Positions 21,059-32,432 of a stretch of DNA of 64,000 bases are shown here, piece after piece; within the stretch, counting starts at the first letter, position 1, and each line of letters starts with the position of its first letter. Source of the DNA: Ctena decussata (Eukaryota; Mollusca; Bivalvia; Lucinida; Lucinidae); contig OZ022502.1 in assembly GCA_963989385.1 (NCBI GenBank), positions 48,353,454 through 48,417,453 of the forward strand, in the 5' to 3' direction. The position numbers and the translations under genes are program-made. The notes below the pieces were generated by a model that was given only the letters and a program-made list of their open reading frames with translations, had not been told where the DNA came from and made no database searches.

Positions 21059-21432
21059 CTGAAAATAAAATAGTTTAAGATATTTAACGATGTATGAGTG
21101 CAAGACTGTAAATTCGAGAAGAACTGATGATCACAAGCCAAAACATTAGTTTAGTGGAGAATATTGGCTCTATATGACTGAAATACTGTTGAAAATTCCG
21201 TATTTTTACCAATAAGTCACCTTTCCATCCACAGAATCCAACTGAGGGATCCAATGACAGCTGCATCACTTTTTTCATATAAAAGGTTTAGCAAAATTAT
21301 TGCAGAATTAACATCACCAACCTCACCCTCCCCCAGCCACCCACCCCATGCTATCTCACCACACCTTCAGCCCCTCCCCAACAAAAACACAAACCTCTGT
21401 CTTGTACTGATCAACATAGAACATAACAATAC

Positions 21433-21810
21433 CAGAGATCCAGATAAAGTGGGTTTCTGCAGGGGCGGATCCAGGAATTTTGGATAGGGGGTTCAAGTTA
21501 GCTGAGGGGGGTTCGATTTATGCAGTTTGACCAATTTTTCCTGAAATTCCCAGTGAAATATGATAATTTGGGCTGAGAAGGGGGTTCGCTTGAAACCCCC
21601 GAACCCCCTCTGGATCCGCCACTGTTCTGAGGACAATTTCGAGATAATTTTTCTTATTTCTCATTGAAAACCTATGTTGTGACCCCTCATTAGAACCGTC
21701 ACTATGGCATACATCTGCTGGGGCCTCTACTGAGGGGTCACCACAAATGTTTTTACGAAGAAATATGAAAAATTATCCCTTAATCTTCCCTGCTGCCGCT
21801 TCTTATCTGG
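21433..21810. mobile_element. AGATAAG hairpin MITE split by a hAT-like MITE
   Basis: Left end CAGAGATCCAGATAAAGTGG (21433-); right end CTTATCTGG near 21802-21810; inner words TATGTTGTGACCCCTCATTA and ACTGAGGGGTCACCAC. The 165-bp insertion 21460-21624 interrupts the left arm. Confidence 0.8.
21460..21624. mobile_element. hAT-like MITE (CAGGGGCGGATCCAG)
   Basis: TIRs CAGGGGCGGATCCAG and CTGGATCCGCCACTG. Inside are GGGGGGTTC / GAACCCCC runs. The CAGNGGCGGATCC start is the common hAT end. TTCTG directly abuts both ends (21455-21459, 21625-21629); a full 8-bp duplication is not visible. Confidence 0.85.
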
Positions 21811-21819
21811 ACCAATACC

Positions 21820-22021
21820 CAGTGCTCCAGATAAGAAGGGGTTACAGGGATAATTTAGGGATAATTGTCCATATTTCCCCACAAAACAGATTTTGTGACC
21901 CATCATTAGAACCGTCTCATCGAGACGGTTCTAATGAAGGGTCACAATATATGTTTTCGTTGAGAAATAAGAAAAATTATCTTTGAATTATCCTCAATAC
22001 CCCCTTTTATCTGGAGATCTG
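21820..22021. mobile_element. AGATAAG hairpin MITE with 6-bp TSD
   Basis: CAGTGCTCCAGATAAGAAGG to CTTTTATCTGGAGATCTG. AATACC at 21814-21819 and 22022-22027 is a perfect 6-bp duplication. Centre GAACCGTCTCATCGAGACGG. Confidence 0.9.
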
Positions 22022-22688
22022 AATACCAATTCCACTATGATGCAGTCAGACTTGTATTTTATGGATAGTAACCTATGCCGTTCTAGAACCAATACACAAG
22101 ATCTCTTGAGGAGTTGTTTCCCTTACTTAAGAGCTAGCCCCAGCTTCAAATACTGCTTTAACGCTCATTCAAATAACAAAATAAATATAATTTCTGCCAT
22201 TAACATACAAAAAGACGCTAATTACTTGTGACATTCAGTCTTTAGAGTTTTTCATCCTGTCTTTGAATATCGCAAATTAAATTTCCATCTCAAAATACTA
22301 CAAATAATTCATTTTATGCCATAACCCTTTTTTTAAACCAAAAATTTTAACCTTAACTGCACTTTAATTATAACACAATATCAATTATGTCATAATTAAA
22401 TGTCCCTCAATAAGAAATGTCAACAAAACATCCTAGTTCACCTAGAGGCAAAGATTGCCTGGATCATAATAATCAAATCTCCGCTGATCTTGCCTCAAAA
22501 CTTCGCTTATAAAACAACCGTAATTCTCATCCCTCGAACACCTGAATATCTCACAGTATTTTCTTCACTAACAAATCCTTGTCCCATACAAATTCACCAC
22601 GATATACAGTCATTTTCTTATCTGCTTGGGGCAAACTTCAAGTATTAAACTAACCTATAAAACGTACCGTATAACCTACTGTATATGG
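22022..22688 (-). other. Intron 3 part, AT-rich, nothing recognised
   Basis: No open frame, repeat or RNA I can support. Confidence 0.5.
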
Positions 22689-22920
22689 AGAGCTCCTAAT
22701 ATGGGAGTTTTCGGTGGTAATTTTTTCTATTTTTTGTTTTCTTTCCCCATTATAGCATTATATAAATTGACTCTTGATTAAAACTACCTTCCCATGAGGC
22801 TCCATTGAGGGGCAGACTACTAAGGGACACAATCTATCTTTTTTTTATTATTATTATTGAAGAAATGGACAGAAATCATCTAACATTTATTGTCGTAATT
22901 TCCCCTTTTCTGGAGCTCTT
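22689..22920. mobile_element. Degenerate AGATAAG-family element
   Basis: GAGAGCTCCTAATATGGGAG at the left and CCCCTTTTCTGGAGCTCT at the right. The centre CATGAGGCTCCATTGAGGGG only partly keeps the hairpin. Confidence 0.5.
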
Positions 22921-22989
22921 TCCATTCATTTCTCTCATTAGTTAATCTTTAGTGCGAAAAAAATTCAAATGACATAAGAGTGATTTGTA

Positions 22990-23180
22990 TCTCAAAACCG
23001 TGTAAATTCATTTGGAGCTGATGGTAGGTATGGATGAAAGACTAGTATCCCCAGTTCGAGTCCCACTAAGGCCAGATTCTTTCCAAACCTAGATAGCGCT
23101 TCACTGCACCTCCCTTATATTTCTGATTTGACTGAAATAATGTAGAAAGGGATATAAAAATCCTAACTCATCCGTTCATC
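22990..23180 (+). repeat. tRNA-derived SINE family 2, degraded copy
   Basis: B-box-like CAGTTCGAGTCCCACT, then CCAGATTCTTTCCAAACC, GACTGAAATAATGTAGAAAG and TCATCCGTTCATC. Same order as 32875-33080. Confidence 0.6.
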
Positions 23181-23340
23181 ATTTAGAGCCAAAACCATGT
23201 TAAATGTGTCTCAACCAAGTTCCTAGCTTTGTTTTTGTTTGTTTGTTTTTTTGTTTTGTTTTGTTTTCTTCTCTTTCACAAAAGGGGAACATTTTTTTTG
23301 TAAGCTCAAATATGCTTCCCTGGATGAGCTAGCCTTTTAA

Positions 23341-23402
23341 CCCTATTGCACTCAGAACGGCCAAAACTCTATGGAGTTTTGGCCGTTCTGAGTGCAAAAG
23401 GG
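23341..23402. mobile_element. Tiny palindromic MITE flanked by TTAA
   Basis: 23335-23369 and 23374-23408 pair over 35 bp with one mismatch around loop TATG (GCACTCAGAACGGCCAAAACTC arm). TTAA flanks (23337-23340, 23403-23406) and a CCCT start suggest a piggyBac-type target, though TTAA is also part of the palindrome. Confidence 0.6.
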
Positions 23403-23408
23403 TTAAAA

Positions 23409-24500
23409 TGGGTCTACTCCAACAGGAGCAAATTCTTTCTTTTAAGAGTTGGTCCTAATTGAAACATTGAGAGGAGAGACAACACAGAAAATGACAGAGC
23501 CACTTCTGTATCCGCCCATTCTGATAAAGCATAAGATGACGATGGTCACAAGGGTTTTACCTGTTTTACAACTCAATATTTTAACTGCTTCGGGTTTACA
23601 GGAAAATGGACAAGACTTGAACTACTGGCCTCTAGAGCATTAACCCCTACACAAACCAACCTCCTTATCTACAGCTCTGTTAAGCTCCATATAAAACAAA
23701 GTTTTGGGATAGAAGTTGGGATTTTCTTTCAATTTGTGAATATTCTGAGAGAGCTCATTGTGTCAGGATATCTTAAGATATCTTTCAAGCTTTAAGTTTC
23801 ATTTTGTGAAACCATCTGAAGCAAAGGTTTCCAAATATATCCATACAATATCCTGAATTTAGTTAGCAAAAATGTATACTTTAAGCCAAAGCTTCACGAA
23901 AGTCCCTTAGCTCAAGAATTTGATAAATTTGTTACATGTATAATGAATATTTGTTAACAAGCCTCTAATAGCATATGAAAACAGAAAACTCTTGGAAACC
24001 GGTTGCTAAACCTTTTGACTTCAAACAGCTTGACCACCGATCTTATCAAAATGCAACTTGCATAACGTAACAGCTATAACTGCTTATCAGCCATTTATGT
24101 AAATAAACAATTTCAAGCCGAAAAGTTCATCAGAATCTGAAATTGAAGGCTCTTCCTAAAAGTATGTATGTCATATAGTCACCAAACTTGGTGTTTGCAA
24201 TCCACGAATGTCAGCAGGCTTCAACTTATATTATTTTCTTTCACTTAATTGTTTCATCAAAGAATTGTAAGCGCCAAACTATAAAACAACTAAGGAAATT
24301 AAATAGCAAAGCCATACAATCAGTCAATTAAGACCCTACTCAGTCACAAGTTGAAATTTCCGAAACAGCTTTAAAAATAACCACACAACATTACTTCCTT
24401 GCTGCTGCGATAAAACCACGCAATATGAAAAGATTATATGTCGGATCACAACTCTTACAGGCTAGTGTAGGGACAATTGTGACACTGTTCACTTCAGCGC
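23409..24500 (-). other. Intron 3 part, mostly unrecognised
   Basis: 23409-23560 has pieces of repeat family Z. No gene or clear repeat further on. Confidence 0.45.
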
Positions 24501-24520
24501 TTTTCATACAGGTATATCTC

Positions 24521-24730
24521 GGAGCGCTAAATTTTGGGGGTATTTTTTTTATGATAAATACCGTTGCAACTCGGGTACTTTTTACCTTACCTTTTAACCA
24601 TATGTTGTGGCCTATCATTAGAAATGCCTCAGTGAGGCATTTCTATTGAGGGGGCACAACATCTGGGCATGACATCTTTAAAGCAATTGTCTCGAAATTA
24701 CCACTAAAATCCATGTGTATCTGCAGCTCT
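24521..24730. mobile_element. Degenerate AGATAAG-family hairpin
   Basis: Inner palindrome ATCATTAGAAATGCCTCA-GTGAGGCATTTCTATTGAGG is well kept. The flanking CATATGTTGTGGCC / GGGGGCACAACATCTGG mark the family; the ends are decayed (GGAGCGCT, CAGCTCT). Confidence 0.7.
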
Positions 24731-25108
24731 TTATAACTTCTACAGGTAAATCCAGACATGAATACACCAGTTTATACAATCGCTGTTTTATTTGAAGGCA
24801 AAAACACTGAGATTTACTGGAGTTTTGGTCTAGGTTTAGTCATAATCGGCAAGGCATACAATTTTACGGCATATGATCACAAACAGGGCATTTTGTTCAG
24901 ATGCAAGGAACTGAGCTTTATGAACTCATACAAAGCAATGGTATCTACATGGAAGGATAACTTGGCCTAACATAACAGCCTTTTCAACAATATTTAAGTT
25001 GTTTCAGGCCAACTAAGGAAGAGAAGTTTAAATAAATAAGATAACCAAGATGATAAAATCCATAATACAGAAATGAAAGTGATAACCTAAGCAAGACTCG
25101 AACTCATG

Positions 25109-25415
25109 AGTGTTGTGTTGCTTTACGTCCATGGTAAACAGCTATGGTCATGTAGGGATTGTCAGTTAACCTAACCACACTGTTCCTGGGCAGCCTAACC
25201 TCCTAAGTGGTTAACCAGTCCTAAGAGCACATACTTCGCAGGTAACTGACAACTGCCCTTCTTGAATCAGCGGAAGGAGAAACGAAAGTTTGTGGCCAGA
25301 CCGGGTATCAAACCCAGGACCTCTGACTTACAAGTCAGGTGCCCTTACGATTGCGCTACGCTCTCGAACGGTACCCTTACGATAGCGCTACGCTCTCAAA
25401 CTCAAGACCAATGCA
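25109..25415 (-). mobile_element. tRNA-derived SINE family 1 copy
   Basis: Body words TTGCTTTACGTCCATGGTAA, TGTTCCTGGGCAGCCTAACC, CTGCCCTTCTTGAATCAGCG, then tRNA-like head (on minus: GCGCAATCGTAAGGGCACC, TGGGTTTGATACCCGG). The head end CCCTTACGATNGCGCTACGC is present twice in a row (about 25341-25400), a local duplication. Confidence 0.8.
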
Positions 25416-25589
25416 TCATGAGAGAACAGAAATTTGAGAAACTGGAAGTCCATTTCAAAATCAAGGACAAAACAGGGCTTGTACAAATGTAAAATCTACT
25501 ATTTATCTCAAAATTGTCATCATGGACCACCAGATATTTACCAACAGTACAGCGCTCCCAACAGGTCCCTACCAAAGATCGAATCATTG

Positions 25590-25800
25590 TATACAATTGA
25601 CTCTCGTTATCTCAAACACTGATATTTCAAAGAATCCTATTACATGAAAGAATACAGTTTGGATGCATTTCCTATTTTTATTTTTCTTTACATTTCAGTT
25701 CCAGAAATATCAAACTACTGGTATCTCAAAGTAAATTTTCTGGTACCAGAAAATTTACTTTGAGGTATCATTAGTTTGAGATGAACCTTGACACTAGAGA
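25590..25800. mobile_element. Mariner-like MITE with internal perfect palindrome
   Basis: TACAATTGACTCTCGTTATC at the left pairs loosely with GAGATATCGGGAGCTGACTA at the right. Inside, 25725-25764 is a 40-bp perfect palindrome centred on GGTACC (CTCAAAGTAAATTTTCTGG arm). Confidence 0.55.
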
Positions 25801-26379
25801 TATCGGGAGCTGACTATACCATTGTGGGAATGGAAAATATAACCATGATATCCTTCACGTTAGCCAGCTGTCTGAGTAATGCTCTATAGATTATTCTAGT
25901 CTCTGACAACACAAACTAGTGATAGATTTTTCCAACAGTTCTCTCCCTTATACAATGCCTCACATTTTCCAACAGTCTTTTACTTTGAAAGGATACCCAT
26001 TTCTGCCTCCTCTCAATGGGGTTCAACACTTTATCCCCTCTCCTATAAGAGTAAACCCTTTTTCTTTTTTGACAGGGTTTCATCACAAAGGGAGCATAGA
26101 GGATTGTCACCAATATTGTTTCATTTAGTTTCAGCCTCAACAACCATGTGAACCACAGCTTGATCAAGTCGGAAAACAAAATCCATCATCTTCAGCTGCA
26201 AGTTTTTCACTGTGAATCTAACTTGCCACCCTCTGACTGGTAGTGTTTCCCGTTCTCCACTACACTACGTCACTTCTGTGTTGTGATCAACACAAGGCAG
26301 TCATAGGTTTTTACTAATATGACAATATGTATTCTGTTAACACTGCCGCAAGCAATTAACAGCCCTGTCAACATTATTT

Positions 26380-26545
26380 GTCATACTGAGCCGATGAAAG
26401 ATCTGAATGAAAGGCTGTGTGCAACCCAACCCCAATTACAGTTGAAAAGAATACCTCCAGTAGGATTCAAACCCAATAAGCAACTGGGGCTCTGTCTCTG
26501 GATTAAGAAGACAGTGCTTTTAATTAAGCTACAAAACAAAATCCT
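26380..26545 (-). repeat. tRNA-derived SINE family 3, degraded copy
   Basis: Minus strand: TTAAAAGCACTGTCTTCTTA then TATTGGGTTTGAATCCTACT (B-box-like). GAAAGGCTGTGTGCAA at about 26408 is shared with the copy at 54040-54150. Confidence 0.5.
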
Positions 26546-26654
26546 CAATAACACCCAAGTAAAATCTCTCAGAATAAGGACTGACATGCCTGATAAATCA
26601 GTGTACATCTCGATCAGACTAAGATTTGCAATCGTATCAGTCTGCACTGTCTTC

Positions 26655-27135
26655 TATACTCTTCTATTCGGGTCTATGACGAAACATAGAACGACAAAAC
26701 ATAGAAAAGCCAGAACATAGAAAAGACAATACATAGAAAGACTAAACATAGAAAAATAAGATCGAAAAAAGATCGAAATAACATCGAAAAATTTCAGAAA
26801 CATCGAAAATTTTATTAACAACCATTTAACGACAACAAAGCTTTTTTTTTTTTAAATTCCTAAACGTTTCACCGGAATTTTGAAGTAGCGAACAATTGAT
26901 GAGCGACCAATACAGTTTAACGCAGAGTAATATTGCTTTTTCGATCAGTCATTTCAATGATGCAAAGCATTGCTGAGCGGTCAAGTGATTATCGTTTTCA
27001 CACTTATTGTTCTATCATTGGTCGTTCTATTATTCGTCGATCTATTAAAAGTCCCGTCTATGTTTTGACTGATCTATGAAGCGTCGCTTCTCTCTTTTGT
27101 CTTTCTATGTTTCGTCGTATACCGTTCTATTCAGC
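26655..27135. repeat. Foldback of CATAGAAAGACAAAA tandem words
   Basis: Left arm (26680-26760) repeats GACAAAACATAGAAA four or five times. Right arm (27005-27125) carries the inverse (TTTCTATGTTTCGTC, TCTATGTTTTG). The middle is AT-rich and includes ATCGAAAA repeats. Probably a foldback element; ends not fixed. Confidence 0.6.
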
Positions 27136-27197
27136 CAAGTTTTACCTCACAGCACAAGAAAGGGCAAGTTCTTACCACAATTCAAATCTAGGGCATA

Positions 27198-27378
27198 ATT
27201 AACCCTTAAAGCGCCTAAAATGCAGACAATAAAATCTACGTCTACAAATTTTCAAAAAAAAATATTGTATATCAAAGCTACATCATAATGAGAAATCAAA
27301 GACTAGAGAACAAAAAGTGTAGACCCAATTGAGCTGCCTCATCTGGATCTACCCTGTTTTTGTTTTTGGCGCTTTGTC
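27198..27378. mobile_element. Inverted-repeat element, TTTAAG/GCGCC family
   Basis: TTAACCCTTAAAGCGCC and GGCGCTTTGTCAACA ends; inner TCTACGTCTACAAATTTTC and CATCTGGATCTACCCTGTTT shared with 20765-20938 and 30965-31171. Confidence 0.65.
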
Positions 27379-27556
27379 AACAGATTTAATATGGTAAAGG
27401 ACTATTGTCCCAATACATTGGATAAGACAGTCTTCGCTTGGCGAAGTCGTGCTAATAATTAAAGTCATATCATAAGTTTATGAATGAAACAGAGAAAACA
27501 GTTAACCGAACTATACAAATCAGAAAGGTTAATCAGGATTAGCTCCACCATAATTG

Positions 27557-27775
27557 CAGAGCTCCAGATAAGGTGGGGTTTTGAGGATAATTCAGAGGTT
27601 ATTTTTAGTGATTCTCAATATTTCTTATTTCTCAACAAACACATATGTTGTGACCCTTCATTAGGACCCTCTCGGTGAGAAGATTCTAATCAGGAGTCAC
27701 AACACATGCTTTTATGGAAAAAATAAGGAAAATTGTCCCTTAATAATCTGTTATCCCTTCTTTTCTGGAGTACAG
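27557..27775. mobile_element. AGATAAG hairpin MITE with 7-bp TSD
   Basis: CAGAGCTCCAGATAAGGTGG to TTTTCTGGAGTACAG; ATAATTG at 27550-27556 and 27776-27782 is a perfect duplication. Arms diverged. Confidence 0.85.
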
Positions 27776-27799
27776 ATAATTGATTAAATTAAATATTGG

Positions 27800-28400
27800 G
27801 ACACCTGAGTTGTACAGGCACATCTCCATGTTGTTCAACCATTTTCACTAAGGGTAACATCTTCTGTGACTTCCTGTTTGCTTCCCTGGGTGACCAAGCC
27901 CTTTCAAAGTGGGGTCTTATCGCTGGGGTATATAATACCAATTTGGCTGCCTGTGCTTTCGATCGAGTCTGTACTATACAAAGTGGCTTTTGACTGAGAA
28001 TATGATGGCAAGTATTACCAGTAATAGTAAATGGTTCTATTGTTTATGGCTGTCGACCAAGCTAATACTGCTGTCCACTGTCTCGGTCAACAGCCACTTT
28101 TGCATGTGTGGTAATTGACTGACTCAGTCAAAGCACAGGTAGGCAAATTGGTATTACCCCCATGATGATTCACTCTTAGAGGAGTGAAATTCTTTCCTTT
28201 ACAGTTGATCGCCATTATAGAGGGAGGAAATCGAAAAAATGGAAATAGCAGAATTGTTTCTCAAAGTGTACCCATTTACCTCATAGGGAACAGATACATT
28301 TGCAGCGAAGCGGTTCTACCATTTTACATCTTTGCCTCCCTCTCAATGGTGTTAACTCTTAAAAGCAAAGAATTTGCTCCTATCAAAGCAATTTCTTTTC
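27800..28400. repeat. Repeat family Z, split by element W
   Basis: Left part CATCTTCTGTGACTTCCTG, TTGCTTCCCTGGGTGACC; right part GAAATTCTTTCCTTTACAG, CTCAAAGTGTACCCATTTAC. The insertion is 27929-28158. Confidence 0.6.
27929..28158. mobile_element. Inverted-repeat element, family W (copy 2)
   Basis: AATACCAATTTGGCTGCCTG and the complement of CAGGTAGGCAAATTGGTATT at the ends; GCTGTCGACC/GGTCAACAGCC inside. Shares ends and middle with 4738-4966. Confidence 0.7.
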
Positions 28401-28602
28401 TTTAGCTGTGGACCCCATTTTAGAAAAGTTATGTAAAAATGGCAGAAAACCCATACAGGGTAAAAATAATGTTTTTATCCTCAATTTAATTACGCTAGTA
28501 TTTGCCTTAATAATTGCTGGCAGCATGCCAAACTGTGAGACCAAGATCAGACAGCTTCACTGGAGCAGTCTGATACTGGTTCTAATATCTGAGTGAAACT
28601 TT

Positions 28603-28794
28603 TCCAGCTAATAAGGGGTAACAGCCTTACTAACAGGGATAACTTGGGAATAATTTTCCATATTTCTCCTCAGAAACATAAATTGTGACTCCTCTTTAGA
28701 ACTGGTTCTAATGAGGAGTCACAACATATGTTTTCATTGAGAAAAGAAAAATTATCTCAAAATTATCCTCAATACCCATCCTTATCTGGAGCTC
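28603..28794. mobile_element. AGATAAG hairpin MITE
   Basis: CCAGCTAATAAGGGGTAACA to CCTTATCTGGAGCTC; centre CTCTTTAGAACTGGTTCTAATGAG in part. The left arm carries an extra CCTTACTAACAG insertion. Confidence 0.75.
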
Positions 28795-28799
28795 AAGTT

Positions 28800-29700
28800 A
28801 ACGCTGAAATCAGAAATAATAAGGATCAACTCTACCTATAGGCTAAGTGAACAAAGACATATGTTTATAATATTCTTGATCTCTTCACAAAAGAGGTTAT
28901 TGACTCTTCCTACAAAATCTAGTGATGTTCACCTGTTAATACCTTAATTCTAGCCTGTCAATCATATGTCATTAACATAATTAAAGAGACTCACTGCAAA
29001 AGCAAGTCCAAGATAATAAAATTCAATTAACTTCCCCCATAAAATCAATTAACTATCTGAAAAAAAAAAGCTAGACAAGTTAAAGACAATAAACAATGAA
29101 TCAACATACTCAGCCTTACATAATAATCAAATATACTATTCAAATAATATATCAAATAAAACTTTTTACCTGTATATCTATTATTATACATACAAAGCAA
29201 GCCCAAATGTTCACCGCTAAAACTTCTTTCTCTGCCTATACATTCACACAACTTGGTTCAACATTCAACATTGGAAAGCTAAAAATAACTTGAAACTCAG
29301 TAAAGCAGGATCTACCATGTTTAGAATTTCAATTACACCAATTTGAGACCACTCAGTGACATGAGACATTTACCAATTAATATTTCTTCACTCCCTTGAA
29401 TGTATTCTTTAACAAAGCTTACAAGAAATTAACTTTCGATACAATAGATAAATCTGCCCGCTAACAATGACTCAACCTGACAACCCTAGTTTAACAGTAG
29501 ACTGGCCCTATCTCCATAGCTGTTTAGAGCGAGATTGCTTGGTTCAATAAGCATTGAGGGACAAAGCACACTGCTGACTTGAGACCCATTTATCAACATG
29601 TGTCAGATAATATTAGACTGGTTTTTACACTCAGTAGACTGTGCACAGTGACAAGGACTGTGGAAAACATCTGAGACACAGTCTGCTCATGTCCCCAGGT
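28800..29700 (-). other. Intron 3 part, AT-rich, nothing recognised
   Basis: Low-complexity A/T sequence without repeat structure that I could match elsewhere. Confidence 0.45.
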
Positions 29701-29708
29701 ATCATTAA

Positions 29709-29895
29709 GAGCTCCAGATAGGCTGGGGTTCTGGTTATAAATTCTAGTGCTCTATTAAACATATGTTGTAGCCCAACAATGATACTAACTTGCTGAGCCA
29801 GTTAAAAAAGACAGGCTTAAACTTAAGTTTTAGAAAAGAATGAACAAAACTTGTCTTTGAATATTTAACAAAACTCTCAATATTATGTGGAGCTC
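29709..29895. mobile_element. Degenerate AGATAAG-family element
   Basis: GAGCTCCAGATAGGCTGGGG and TATTATGTGGAGCTCT at the ends; ACATATGTTGTAGCCC inside. The right arm is mostly decayed. Confidence 0.55.
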
Positions 29896-29899
29896 TAAT

Positions 29900-30960
29900 A
29901 ATTTGCTAGTGGAAAACAATTATCAAATCAATATATGAGTGGCAGCGCATAAAGAAGGAACCTACGCCATGTGCAAACTGTAATACTTAAATCAGCCTGC
30001 GTAGCAACTCAAACTAATCAGTCTTTCTTTTTTTTGCTTTTTAAATTCCCCAGGATTGGCTGAATGTAAACAGGGAAGATTCTGATCAGACTGCCCAGTT
30101 GCAGACTTGAGCTGAGTCTACTATGTTCATACATGCTGTAAGGTACCTTTTCATGTGAAACAAATCCAATTGGGTTTTTTATGGATGGGTTAACTTTTCA
30201 GTAAGTTGATCAGCTCAAGATTTTTTTTTTTTTACTTTAAAAAAAATTTAAATTCCGGAAAAAGGAGAGATGATCCTTTTGATTAGATTCTTTTAACATT
30301 TTGCTGCTTTATCCTTTAAACAGTCACAATTTTCCAAACAAATTTTACTTGTGTCCTTTCTTTAAATTGCAGCAATTTTTGCTGTTTAAAAAGCCCAATC
30401 TATATATAATTGTTTTTGAATGCTCAAATAAGAGGCACCAGGTGCAATTACCTACTTTTTCAACCTAAATATATGTTTTACCCATTAAAAACCTACATAC
30501 TTGTTATGGCAATACATCTTTTGTCTTTAGTCTAATAAGCCTAATTAAAACCAACTACAACTGGCGAAAACATTTTTTTCCTTACAACCAAGTCTCTGAC
30601 AATTTTCTCTATTGATCAGGAAACCTAGGCCCCCACAGAGAGCCCCTACTTTTAGCCAAAGTAGGAAAATCAATACGCTCCAGCTTTGAATTTGCTAGCT
30701 GACTGCCATAGATTGTGTGTTAGATTATTGACTGCCTCACACAGAAGGTTGTTCAAGCCTTTACAAGCGAAGATTAGATATCTAAGGACTTTTATGTGAA
30801 ACAATTCAACCAGTTTATTTTTACCTGTGAAAACCTGTCAAGACACAACAGGAGAAAACTTGTCATCTAAAAACTTCATGAAAAAAATCCTTAAATGCAT
30901 AACTCCACAAAATATGGCTACTTGTAATTCAATAATTTATGAATATTTTCATCACCTCTT
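29900..30960 (-). other. Intron 3 part with a dispersed GATCAGACTG repeat
   Basis: 29990-30170 resembles 11230-11560 (minus its MITE) and 62940-63110: TCAGCCTGCG, GATCAGACTGCCC, then GTAAGGTACCTTTTCATG. The rest is not recognised. Confidence 0.5.
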
Positions 30961-30964
30961 TTTA

Positions 30965-31171
30965 ACTCTTTAAGCCCCAGTGACAAAATTAGCAAAATTT
31001 GCAAACAGCATAGATCCTGACGAGGTGGCTCATGATGAGCCGCCTCATCTAGATCTACACTGTTTGCCCTCTAGTCTTTGAATTCTCAATATGATATGTC
31101 TTGGACAAGGCATTTTTTTTTATTTTTGCAGACGTAAATTTTGTCGTCTGCTTTTTGGTGCTTAAAGAGTT
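30965..31171. mobile_element. Inverted-repeat element, TTTAAG/GTGCTTAAAG family
   Basis: AACTCTTTAAGCCCCAGTGA and TTGGTGCTTAAAGAGTT at the ends; TGAGCCGCCTCATCTAGATC and GCAGACGTAAATTTTGTCGT inside. Best preserved of three copies. Confidence 0.72.
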
Positions 31172-32420
31172 AACAGTTATGAATCCAAACTTGAACTTCA
31201 GATTTTAGAGCATAACTTTTTGCAGGAAGGTTTGAGCATAATGTATAAGGACAACCTCTCAGACATTAACTCCTTATAACTCATCTGGTTTTAGTTCACA
31301 TAACTGGCAAATGATTTAAATGTTCATTATCAGTTTTTTAACTTTACAACACTTGGTGAGCCTAACCACAATAAAATGATGCCGTATAATACCTACATAT
31401 TACAAAGTATCAGATCAGTCTGTGGGTTTGTCAGTCTGATCTGTCTGTTGCTTCTTGTTTGAATTGGGAGTCTATACTGATTACTGCTGCAGAAAGGGTG
31501 CTGCATAAATGCGGGACACAAACGTCAACTAGTGCACTGTGATCAATCTTCTCTGTCTGCATGTGATTTAAAGTCTCTCTTCTTCAAATTCAGATAAAAT
31601 GTCAAAACAAATAAATGTTAGTATTTCCCTCCCTCTGGGCCTCCAAGTGACATATAATTCAGTTGCAAGAAGTTATGAATGCACCTTAACGATCAAAGGA
31701 AATAACAGCTGGGGTTTCCTCATGTCTCCTGGCTAATAATAGCCAAATCTTATTATTTATTGGCTGAATGTGTGCTTCCTAATTATTAAAACGAAAGTAG
31801 AAACTGAATTGTAAACATACAAAAACATGCTGCAGTGAAACTTTTCACCAAACATCTAACCTGGTTCGCCTGTGTAACATGTCTACAATCTAACTGTGTA
31901 TACACAAAATACACTCTAAACCACAGAGAACAGGCAAAATAGCGAGGCTATATAGCGTAGGGAAGATATAAATAGAGACAAACTTTTTACAGCCCAGGAA
32001 CACATATTAGCCATTTTTTCACAATAAAATGAAACAAATTTGATCTTGAGAGTGCCTGAAATTTAGGGTACAAAAATTTCGTAGGCCTTAATTGCCAATT
32101 AACTGCCAATTAACACATCTAAATGAGTCAGAAGATGTTCAGTTTAATTCAACAAGAGACGTACTTTGTTAGAATAAGTGAAACTTCCAATTTTATAAGT
32201 ATTAAAGCACTAATTGAAATTTGACTTTTATGCCCAGTCGTTAGGTTTGACCCTAGCCCAACTGATTCTGCTTGATCAATTATCCTGAGGACTGTATTCA
32301 AGGCATCTAGATTTTCTGCCATTTTACAAAGGGAAACAATTTTTTTAAATTCCTGTTTGCTTCCCTGTACAAAATGGTGTCTACTCTTAAAGGCAAGAAT
32401 CTAGTCTATCTATTCTATTC
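31172..32420 (-). other. Intron 3 part, no gene seen
   Basis: A short inverted GATCAGTCTG/CAGTCTGATC motif near 31412-31445. 32330-32420 holds a fragment of repeat family Z. Nothing coding. Confidence 0.45.
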
Positions 32421-32432
32421 TATCCTATAATC

